A stretch of 64,000 nt of DNA from positions 9,224,718 to 9,288,717 of the forward strand of contig OX345639.1 in NCBI GenBank assembly GCA_947044365.1. Direction: 5' to 3'. Positions 13,606 to 25,900 of the stretch are shown piece by piece. This DNA comes from Petrosia ficiformis (lineage: Eukaryota; Porifera; Demospongiae; Haplosclerida; Petrosiidae). The translations under genes were made by a program, and so were the position numbers. Below the pieces are notes generated by a model. The model was not told the DNA's origin. It made no database searches and was given only the letters and a program-made list of their open reading frames with translations. The number at the start of each line of letters is the position of its first letter. Position 1 is the stretch's first letter.

Positions 13606-13929
13606 AATCAAGAAAGCACTTAATTGGACAATACTCGCATTTTAAAAACTAGAGTTCAATATCTATCAAAACTGTTTTCCCAGTTGCAGTACACATGTTT
13701 ACTAGTCCATGTAGTATGTAGTTCACTACTTATTGTGGTATATTAACAGATGTAGCGCCTAAACTATTTTAATTAGTCTTTCCTTTCAATTGTTATGGCT
13801 TTTAATCTTTTTGTGGTAAAATTAGTATTAATTATATGATTTCTTGTTATTGAGTAATCAAGTTATACAACATCTTTATACTTGTTTTCTTAATAATGAC
13901 TACTTTTTCTTCTAGTTATGGTATGTCTA

Positions 13930-14060
13930 GTTTCTCGATATTTTAGTTATTTTTAGTTAACTACCTAAAAGAGCCCATTATTGGCATTTTTCATTAAATT
14001 TAAAGTTCACAATGCTTTTCTAAAAAGGGTTTTAGTTATAATTATAGTTTGTCACATTAT
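13930..14060 (-). mobile_element. MITE-A fragment, reverse
   Basis: Contains AAAGAGCCCATTATTGGCAT and AAGGGTTTTAGTTATAATTA, internal to the family; both ends are missing. Confidence 0.6.
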
Positions 14061-14982
14061 GTGATCTATTGATAGTAACAAATGTATAACCTGTTGTTGA
14101 TATAACCACATACCTCTACATTGTGTACATAATGTTTCCACCTTGCCCACACGGCTGCAAAGGCTGTTTCTAATTACCCCTCTAGCCCATACTTGGACAA
14201 AAGGAAAGAAGCACTAATGTTTTGTGTACAGGTAGTGAGGTAAACTGTGTGTTTATACAGCTTTAGGTGGGATGGTGTTTGGCAACATCGTGGGATGCTA
14301 ATTCTGATAACTATTGTAACCATAACAGACTATCGATACGTAGCAGTTTCGTTTTAAAATTGAATTATTTTTTCTGTTTAATATAGTTAATTAGTTTATG
14401 GGCAAGTGTTGGGCTATGAAAATTCAATTAAGGAAATATTATTTTTTTTAATAGTTTATTGTTTGCTTTAGCTACTAGGGAGTGTACCATTAACACCAAT
14501 TAATAGAGTTAGTAACACTTTTATAGGTTTAATCTATGCATGTATTTGTTTCTACTGCACAAAATGAGACTGGCTTTCCAAAAACCTATTTGATTACAGT
14601 TAGCTTACCTTTGAATGGTCCCTATTAGGTCAGTTTATAAATGATGACAACTATATTTGATATCCAGGAATATTACAGCCATTATTACTCTTCGTAGTTA
14701 TCAAGTTTAATTTGCTTCACATACAAAATGGCTGACAAATGAACATTCAAAAGTACATGTTTATCAAAATTACAATAATCAATAAGACAGGAGATTTTCA
14801 CAGTCCCCAGCCACTGATTATTATATTGATAATTTCAATTGCATATTAGCACATACACACACAGATCTGAACAGATATACATGTAGTATAACATTACCAA
14901 TTGTTATATAAAAGTATATCGTTCCTACACACTTTGTCCAGCCCTCCTACATGTTCACATTGTTTATCTATTTTGACCACAG
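14061..14982. other. Unassigned DNA upstream of the first located TALPID3 exon
   Basis: A candidate exon at about 14669-14694 (acceptor ATATCCAG, 26 nt) is too short to trust. No start codon for TALPID3 was found. Nothing else recognised. Confidence 0.35.
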
Positions 14983-15028
14983 GAAATCCACAGTCTGTCA
15001 TGCAAAGACCACATCAATTGAAATCAAG
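14983..15028 (+). CDS. TALPID3: TALPID3 exon (first one located)
   Basis: Acceptor TTTTGACCACAG and donor AAG|GTTGTA bound 46 nt. The open frame reads [14 protein letters not shown] with split codons at both ends; the trailing AG joins the A that opens the 17951 exon to make Arg. Polar, Gln/Pro-rich. The phase match supports it, but the exon is short and lacks a recognisable conserved block, so it is the least certain exon. The next exon upstream must end after one base of a codon; I did not find it. Confidence 0.55.
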
Positions 15029-16870
15029 GTTGTAACATTGTAACTATATAAGGCTGAGCTTTGTCTATAATGCACCTTGAAACTATATATAGTATTGAAG
15101 TAACACAGCCTTTGAGCTCAGTACAGACAGTAAACAAACACCTTTTCTATTATAACAATACTTGTAAAACAAAAGTAGAGATGTGCCACTGACATTCAGG
15201 TACTCCTATTACAATAAAGGTCATTTACGTTCACTGTGACCTCAGAAAAATCTCCGTAGCTTTTGACTACAAGGATTGACAATCCATTTAGCTGTACTAT
15301 TTTCATTATCCTTCACATTTTTTTCTGTGTATGTTAAATTACATTCATTATTAAGTTACAGTATAATCATAACCATATGACATTAAACTATACATTATAT
15401 TACATGTAAAATCATAACATTATAGGTCATCCTGAATGCGAGACTTCACATCATTGCAATGATGTATGTATTATGTAGTGTTGTTTTAGTTAACTATAAC
15501 TAAAACCTCTTTTGGTAAGGGATTGTGACTTTTAGTTAACTAAACTAAACTAAATTACAAGTCTACAGCAATAGCTAACTAACTAAAATGAAAATTGGCC
15601 AATAATGGGTACTTTTAGTTAGTTAACTAAAACTAAAACCCTTTTAGTAAGCCTAAGTTAATTAACTATAACTATAACTAAAATTTGATAAACTAGACAT
15701 ATAACTAAAATGGTCATTATTGTCATACTAAAACAACGTAGGTATACTTCGATTAGCCTGACTTCTAAGAAACTGCCTCATGTTGTTATTATATTATATC
15801 AGGTGTTTGCTAAACATTATAGTCATGGTAGATGTTGATGAGTGCTTGTCCTAACTCAACTCTGCAGGGCTATTGCATTTAATAAGGGATGTACTAGTGG
15901 CCTATTGGTTAATGTGCTGGCCTGCATTCGAAAGGTTGCAAGTTCGAGCCCCACTAGGTGCAGGCTTTTTTCGCCCATGAGTACACTCAGCTCCACCCTC
16001 AAAATGAGGAGGTGTTCATCACCGCATCCTTTGGAGGGGATGTCAGTCCTGGGGAACTGGTTAATATTAGCAACTTATGCTATTCCAGTTTCCTTGTTAG
16101 CCACATTTGACTTGTAGAAAAATATATATATATAAATAATAAAATTATTTTGAAAAAAACTAAGAACCCTATGCTATATTATAATGCAGCCATCATCTTT
16201 AATATGTCAGTATGTAATTATGTGAATGATTGATTTTTCAAAAACAATTTCAAAGGAGGGTATATCCCACATCCCCTAGAGGCTGCTCGCTTCACTTACA
16301 CAGTGTCACATTATCCCATCACCCTACAATTGCTTCCTATGGCACTTCTCTGAGGTAGTGTTATGTGATAGTCTTAGACATTTCATTAGCATAGTCTGAA
16401 CTTTGAGTTAGTGTTACCTGATACTATTTCACAAATGTAATATTTTGTTTTTTAAAATAACTATCAATAGTTGACAATTACTGCTCCCAAAGTTTTGATT
16501 GTTATAATTAGGAAAATTTTCATGTTTTGAATTTAAAAATAAACATGACTTATATTCAAATTCCATGACTTGTTCTTGTGACGTCACAAACCTCAATTAA
16601 AGAAACAATAAATACAATTATAATACAAATTATATAATTATAATGATATTATGTGTGTAGTATTTTGTGAGCTAATTTCTACTTGTGATGACATTATTGA
16701 TTTTACTTGGTAATAGATATGTGTATCTATTATGACTATAGTAATAATTATTTTTCTGAACTATATCATCATCACAATTATATAGTGTACCCCACACAAC
16801 TTCACTGTGGGAATGTACACTGTGTACATGTCACATGTACACATCTATATCTCACAGTTGATAGTAGGTT

Positions 16871-16916
<46 letters not shown>

Positions 16917-19900
16917 TTATACAATGTAATATGTATATTATATATGGCTTTCACTATTTTCTTATACCTTCCTGAATCCTGGCATAAGGTCAAAATGAGG
17001 GATGCATTACTTGTGATGTAGGAATGATAAATAATAAATTGTAGTGTATTATAATTATATTTTTGTAGTTACAGTTCCATACCTTCATCCTGCAGTTGTA
17101 CTGATATCCGCAATAAGCCATTACTATAGTGTAGTGTATGTAGTAAGTTACTAGTAATGTTCAATACCTTTATCCTGCAGTTGTACTAATATATAAACTC
17201 CATTGTCAGTAAGCAGTAAGCCGCCATTACTATAGTGTAGTGTATGTAGTAAGTTACTAGTAATGTTCAATACCTTTATCCTGCAGTTGTACTAATATAT
17301 AAACTCCATTGTCAGTAAGCAGTAAGCTGCCATTACTATAGTGTAGTGTGTATGTAATAACACTATAAGCAGCAGTATGTTACAGACAAAATGTGAAGGT
17401 TTTGTGTTTCTTGATGGTTCTCTAAGCTCCTATAGGTGACTCCCCAACTCTCTATTATTCCGCTATACTACACTATATTTACACTACTATACTCCTAACA
17501 CAAAGGGCAGACTTTACCTGATATTGTTGTAATTAAGAACAAAGCAATAGAGCAACACATAAGTGACTACACCCTCTATGAATATTTAATTAATTGTTGA
17601 TTGCATGAATTATTTTCCTGTGAGAAAGTAGTTTAGCTAGAATAGTAGGGTTTAGTCAGGATAGTAGGGATTGACTTTGTTATTACACGGTATTCATACC
17701 TTGCAATAAATAATGTTTCATTAAGAATGATTGGTATTCATTCATATTCAAACCATTCTTTTATGAATTATTTGGATCCCACGACAGAGGAGTATTGATA
17801 TAACAGCTGTGTAGCGTACATGCCTTCCCACTTCAATTAATATCAATACAATATTAGATATGGTATATCAGTAATCATTATATGTGTTATTGTATATACA
17901 TGTATAATATACATGAGTATAATTATATATTATGATTTCTGATCTGTTAGATATCCACATCAACAGTCTGTAACACATCATAGAATTCCTTCAGCAGCAA
18001 ATAAACAAAACCAGGAATCACATATTGTTGTTTCGCACCATAGCAGTTCACATCAACTACCTACTGATACAGGTAAAACAAATATTCACACCATCATACA
18101 ATAGTATACTCAAGCAGATGTCAATTAATATTTGTTAGCAAACTATAAATATTTGGATTTCAAGCCAAGTTATCTGATATTGATAATTAACGTCTGTTTG
18201 CATGTTACTCGAGACATTTCTATAATACCTAAATATAACAATATTTAAATATTATAATTATATTCTGTGTGGGTCCTCTTTCACGACAGCTGCTTCCTGT
18301 TGGCTGAAATCATTTCCTGTGATAGGTGATTGGATAAGTCATTGATTTACATGTCTTTTTTCTTGATTTTATTATGGAATCACCTGGCAGTTTAGAGTGT
18401 TGTATTTTAACTGATCTTCGTAATTGAATTTATGGAATTGATTTTTAACAAAGAATTCTTTAATAGTGTGTGAATTAGAATACCATGTGTATAATCACAT
18501 CAGAGTTTTTGATACATTTGAAGCATGGGCCAAATTGGCTCAACAATGGTTAGTGTGTGCGCCATTGGGAATACATCTTGAGCCAATTAACAAAGAGTTA
18601 ATGCTGTTAGTGATAATATAATCATAATTAACTGTGCTACTGTCCCAAAGAGAGAACTGTGCAGTACCATATAAGTAGCTCTTTGGGCCAATGGTGCACC
18701 ATATGAGCTTATCAAAAACACTGACATATTTACACGTACACACGCACACACACACACACTCACACACACACACACTTTCTATCCCATGCAGCAGCATCTA
18801 CACCTGTAATGAATTCATTTTCTGAAAATGAGCTAAAACAAGTGAGTGGGTGATCTCATCCTTTCTTCTTGCCCACAGGCCCACCTGTTAAACAAATCTC
18901 GTCTGGCCAATGAGTAAATCACTTCCTGATTATATTGCCACCTTAACCTTCAAATACATAATTATTAGATCTTATGCAATACTGTTTTATGAAACACATC
19001 ATTTAGAAATAGCAGGGAATTAGTTTACTGTCTAACTGCCGGATGTGTGTCATAACTCAGACATTGCTGAGTGGAAAGAAGACTTGTTACAATATACAGT
19101 GGCACTCTCACCTGCCACATCATACAGCAATACTACCGATTATAACCAAATTTAGGATAATTATACATTTATTTCCTGAAGTTGATTTTCACTCGATGAA
19201 ACCCTCCATTGAAGGTTTCGGTAATGAAGGTTTTTACTACATTGGCTGAGATATTTATTAGATTAGACAATAACGAAAAGATTTATTATGTCTCTACAAA
19301 ACACGACTGTTTGTTCATTAGTAATACTATTAGGGCCAGATGTCATTATAATTAATCTGGTATGTTATGTTTGAAGACAGTATTAACTAAGTAACATACT
19401 TGCTATACAACAGGATAGTAAAGACATCTGTATGTCACATATTTGCCAAATTTTGGGATACTCATAAACACCTTAAGCCAATAGTTTCAAGAGTGCCATT
19501 ACAGAAATAACTATACATTTACACCTAATGCATTTTTGAGCCTTGGCAGCAACCCCAAATATGGTTACTGTCCTTATATGTGTACAAACTGGTTGTGTGG
19601 TTTATACAAAGACAGTTGCCTTTATTAGTGGTTTGGTGACTAGCCTGGAGTAAGCTTTATGTGGCTTTAACACTTTCAATTACTTTTTCATTGTTCCAAT
19701 TGGCTAAAGGAACTGCCCTTTTGTTTCTGTTGGAAAGACATGTGATGGTGACGTAGTGTTACTAACACTTCTAAATTCCAATTGGTAGTGCTAAAGGAAC
19801 TGCCCTTTTGTTTCTGTAGGAAAGACATGTGATGGTGATGTAGTGTTACTAACACTTCTAAATACTTTTAAATAATTCAAATTGGTAGTGCTAAAAGAAC

Positions 19901-22900
19901 TGTCCTTTTGTTTCTGTAGGAAAGACATGATTTATCATCCACTGTTAGTAAAGACACTATTGATATTGGATCAGACGAGGAAGACAGTTTCCATGTACAG
20001 GTAATATGTTTGTTTGGTCACTACTGTATATGTGACCAAATTTTCTCCTGCAAAGTAATATTGATCAAATGCTTACATTCAATCGCTCGTCATTTTGCCA
20101 CTTTGTATAATAAGTCTATGAAATTCAGTTTATAAGAAGCATAATAATTGTTCTTCGTGGATACAAAATTTGATTGACTTTCTGTACTAAGTGAATGAAT
20201 GGTATGTAAGCATTTGATCAAAATTATTTTGCTGTGAGTGTCTCTTTTTGATAACATACATGTAAGACAGGAAAAACGTTTAGACACAGGGAAGAATGTA
20301 ATTAATTATCAACACTTGTGAACAAAACGTTCACTTTAATTAATGATTGGTCATCTCCGGGGGAATCCTACCGAATCAATTCATATTAATTCTGTGTTGA
20401 GTCCAAAAGGTTGGGTGGCTTCAGAAAGTGCTTTTATCTGAAATCGAGAAAGGAATATGACTAGACTATTGATGACTAGAGTACATCCTGAGAAAACATA
20501 TTTTTACTTTTATTAATAGTTCAATGGTACATGACATGATGACATGGCACATTAAATCACATGAACTAAAGTGCTAATTACTACTTGAAAATCTTGTATG
20601 TTATGTGGGGCTCTCTCCCTTGAAAATTTGATATGCATTGTTCTAAACCCCCAATGTAAATATATCCATCTAAATATTACATTCTTTTTCGAATATTTCA
20701 CCACTAACTGGGTTTAGAGATCATGTTAATTGAATTTAATAACTTCAGCAGTGTTTCCCCAAAAAGATGGTACTACGGTCCTCCCCCACCTTTTAGTAAA
20801 GTTTACGCTGAAAAACACTTTTATAATATAACATTGTTGACCAAACGTCATGTACCACTGATGCACTCCCCACACTTAATATCTATCCTGGAGGAAACAT
20901 TGAACTTAAGTATAATTATATTATAATAATTATGAGGTTAGTGATTACTATACTGAGGGGTACAAGATGTATAAACTGAAGGCTGGGGTATGTAGCTGAC
21001 TTGTGCTATGTTGACCAATCAAATTACGAGTACCATATTTTATTGCCATACCTCTTGGAGAGGTACAAAAGTGATTTATTGATCTGATATAGAACAATCT
21101 GATTGGTCAATTCAAAGATAGCTAGCATGGCAGTATTTTAACTCTCGCCTGCATAGTAATCATTGTTATATCTTCATTGAGTTGATAATTACACATATTT
21201 AACTCCATTGAAACCAGTGATGCCTATGAAACAAGAATTAGCACTACATGTATTACTTACCAACTCTTGTACGATTTTAGAAAACTCTCAAATATCATCC
21301 CCAAATATTTGATTAAATAAATTATAATAATCTCTGTCATTTTGTTTGCTATCTGTTTCCTTTTCAGACATGTGACAACCAAGAACTAGCACTAAGCAAA
21401 CCAAGGCAAGTTCAGTTTCCCGGGGTTACACATTGGAATGTAAACTATTCTGTGCTAATTAATTGTAGCGTAATACGTGGGTTTTTTCCGATTTTTTTTT
21501 GTATTTTTAAGTAGTTACACGCCAACGTTTGTGTGGCTTCCTCGATACCCTTCAGATATAAAGGGCTGGAAACAACAACAAAAAAATTTAATATTTAGTG
21601 AAGTAAGTAGCTAGTGGTGCGACAAAAAAAAAATTCTTACTGAGCCTTTCTTAAAAATAACACTGGCTCTTGTTCAAGCTATCGGACTACCTCCAGTTAT
21701 GGCTAGCACTGGATCTACTGGTAACTCAGCCACCAGCCCAATAGGAAGATCGAAATGTTTTCTTTGCGAAGTTCCTCGAGGTCCCTGGGCTATGCTGCAT
21801 GATTATGCAGAACCAGTCTGCAGAGCATGTTGTAACTATGAAGGAATGGATCGTATCTCTGAAGTAATTGATAAAGCAAGACAACTAAGAAGATCTTTCG
21901 ACGTTCCCAATAATCACTTGCATTCGAACTCAGATAGTATCAATCATGGATCAAGAAGTCCACACGACATATCTGCTTGCCTAACTGCTCCCCAAAGACC
22001 TCTTGTTGCTCATTCACCAACTGGATATGTTATTCCACGACAGATGAATGGAGGCAAAGTTGTAGTTACCACTGCAGGACTTAAGCCAGCCTTTCATTTC
22101 CCTGGAATGGTAACGCAAGCAACCACTATTGGTCCTATGCCGTCGTCGCCAGCTTTAGTGCACACAACTCCAGCTAGACTGCCCTTCCCCGTTCATAAAC
22201 CAGTACCTATGCCCATGGAGGTCCATCATCCACCACCACAAGAAACGACTCAACGTTTCGCCCTAATCCAAGAAACTTTAAATGTCCTCAGCAAGTCACC
22301 ACCGTTTAGGGTTCGTTTTTCCAAGGATCATTCTCTGATAGGTAGAGTGATTGCTTTTGATGCTGTATGTCGTGGTTCCGACTACGAACTGAAAGTCTTC
22401 ATCGAATATCCAATCGGTAGTGGTACAGTGTTTCAGAGTGCAAGTGGTGCTGGAAGACAGATGTATGGCGAATTCAGAGAGCGACTTGGAATCGGTGGAG
22501 GATTCCGCGGAGCTTCTTCTAATGGCTACAAAGATTTGGAGTATCTACGAGTATTCAATAGTGACGACTGGAAAGTTCTTGGGGAACTGCTTACAGAAGA
22601 AGTTAGATTTTTTCGTGGACCAGTTAAGAAAGACCTCCTTCCTCAACCATATGTTGATTTGCAACATCCAAATGTTCCTTCTCCAAACATGAATTCAACC
22701 AGAGGCTTTCTGAAGAACAATCTAATCAACAGAAAAAGAAGATCCTCTAGTGACGAAGAAAACGATACAAAAAAAGGTAAATCTTCAGAGAGTGGTCCAG
22801 ATGACCAAGCTGTTTCTCCAAAACATGAAAATCCATCTTCACCATTGGAGTCAGCTGGTAGTTCCCCACGTCCAAATCCAACAGGTGGATCTCCACGTCC

Positions 22901-25900
22901 AAATGGAGTATCGAGTCCTCAGAGTCCTCCAGAGAAAAAGAGTCCAGAACAAATGGAATGTTTGCTGTGCCACAAAGCTTTGGACGATACGAGATTTGTG
23001 CAATGTCCATCAAATAATTTGCATAAGTTTTGTTTCAGCTGTTCCCGTGAAAGTATAAAAAACCAGATGGCAAATTCAAAAGACGTATATTGTCCCAGTA
23101 GCCTCAAGTGTTTAGTACAAGGTAGTTCAACTCCTTGGGCGTTTATGGAACAAGAAATAACAACAATTTTAAAATCAGACTCGTAATATCCATTAAATTA
23201 TTTATATCTCCACTTCTCATCTCATCATTTCTCTACACAAAAGATCTAGCTTCTCGACCTAATTGCATTCTTGATGATTATGTAATATATAATATATTCC
23301 AGAGTTATTTTATTGTAAAATTTAAGTTATTTTAAAAGTATGTGTTTAGAAAACTGATTTTATTTGAGTTATCTTTTCTTTGCCACTGGTATCGATAATT
23401 TTTGTGTTTTTTTTTTTTAATGATTATTCCAAATGGAAAAAAATGAATTGATTGTTTAATTGTAGCCTGCAGTATAATTTAATTATACTTCATTTTGTTT
23501 AGACTTTACAAGTCAGAGAAACCAGACAAAACAGGAAGTGATATAATAAACTTGGAAAATGAGGTATTAAATGATGCAAGATATTTTTTTGGCCATGTGA
23601 CTGCTTGAAGCCAAATTAGGCATTCTGTTAATTGTAAAATGAAGTCATTACATGTGGCAGAAGGTGACAGTGCATTAATTAACCACACTTTTTAGTTCTC
23701 TAAAAAGGAAATTAAATTACATTCATGGTTTTATCACTGTTGACAATACAGTTGTATTGTATTCATTAGAGTATTGAAATAAAACATGTGATTGAAAGGT
23801 CAGGACAAGTACTAAAAGAGATTCAATGGGTCCAGGAGAGAGCTCAGACAAACTGGAATTTATCTGAATGCCAAATTGATCAAGAGCAAGGGTGAGCTTG
23901 TAGTGAACTTTGACCTTTGTGCTAACACATGAGTAACATGCAGTTGGTGTTAAAAAATAATTATAATATATTATACAAGAATTGCTAATGATGCACATGA
24001 CATAGTGATGCACAACAACAGGTGCCCCTGACTGGTTTTCACTAGCTTATGATAACATGCCTTGCATCTCATGTTTGCCAACAAGCTCATTAACCTTTTC
24101 AATTATTACTTTTAATAATATAATTTTCTAAGCATATACCTGTTTTTGCTCTGAGTTACTGACGTGATAAATTTTTATATATACATCAAAGAAAATTTGT
24201 TAATTCCAAGACTAAATTTTGTTATATGCAAAAAGGGTGCCAACTCAAACTCTTTTTTACCTACCTAGCCGTAGCTTATGTTCTACTTCTAGTGTGTTGT
24301 GTGTAGAGATTAGTATACAATGAACAATTATACATAATTAATCATAGAGGGCTTTTCATCAATGCAACTGTATGTTGTATACATGTATAATTAATTACAT
24401 ATTGATAAGAGCCAGGTGTATTATATAAAAAGTAGCCAATGTCTGTTTATTTGTTTATTACTGTTTTCACTTGAAACTCCCCAGGCATCTAGACTCTGTC
24501 ATTAAATAGTGGCCTTGTATGAAAATTTGGCTCCACCAGAGACAGCTCTCTTTGAGACAATAATCTTACATCATAGTTGATAATGTAATTTTCACTGTCT
24601 ATGTTCAAAAAGGTGTAGTATAACACGAAGCCCTTTTCCTCATTTTATAATTAACATTCTTTGTATACTGAAAGTTAACAATCTTCCTGTTAATTACTAC
24701 TAGGTCAGTTTCAAGAAAGGTCAGCAAATTCATTCAGTCCCTTATGGCTCCTGAATACTCAAACGTAAGCTTCAAAATGTAAAATTAACCACTAATTGAC
24801 TTCCTGTTGCCTACTCAATTTACTATGGTTCTAAAATGATGTTTTACTCTCATATTCCTTCTATGGATAAAAAAATAATTAATACTTCATTTGATCCTTG
24901 AGATCACCATTATCATACCACATTACATGAATGTATACATGGCAACTCTTGTAGCATACTACAAGCCTTCATGGTCTATGACAGCAAGATGCTTGCAGAA
25001 TGCTCCAAGTCTGAATGAAAAGCTTTCTATTTCTTTTCAACATGTATGCTACAGTTTTGTATGCTACAGTTTTGTGCTACAATGTTGCCTGAATATTGCC
25101 TAATGTATGTGGCTTCACAGATGTAGTATGTACTCTTTCATAGTAGTTGTTTATGGTAATGAACTATTCATTCACTTGTGAAATGAATCCATACTGGATC
25201 TTTTATTGTATTGTGTCTTTAGTTCAAATTTAATAATTAAACGGAACGTCCTGAATACATTAAATTAGAATGCGATATTATAAAAAATGATAAAGTTCAC
25301 AAAATGCGCTTGTGTATTGTATTTCTCATCATTCTATTTTCACACATTCATTCATTCATCCATTCATTTGTTCATTCACAAAGACAATAAACCATTCATC
25401 TTTTAAATGATATTCCATTCATTCATTCATGAATACAATCATAATTATTTCATTCATTCATTCATTCATTCATGAACAATCCACTCATCTATTCATCAAA
25501 AAACACAAACCATCTATGTATTCATTCATCAATACATTCATGATTAATTCTCCACTTTATGTGTTCATTCATTAACACAATAAGCACATCCATTCATCCA
25601 TTCTTTATTATTAACACTTTCACTTATATCATTCCAACAATCATGAAACAATTATGAATATTTTAAAAATGATGTATATATATATATATATATATAATAC
25701 AAAATATTCGGCTAAAACAGTCTTTTGAATGACTGAACTTCCAGAATACATTCTATTCACTTAAAACTGTGATGAAACATTAGCAAAGTCAATTGATACT
25801 ACGGAGAACTAACAGTTTACATTCTTTCTTATCTGTGTATAAAATATTTCATAATTTGTGTTCTTTGTAATTGATTCCTCGTCTCATTTCAGTTCTGATT

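Noticed and set aside
15842..16117. 91-codon ORF
   Set aside because: Lies across a tRNA-derived SINE; no protein similarity.
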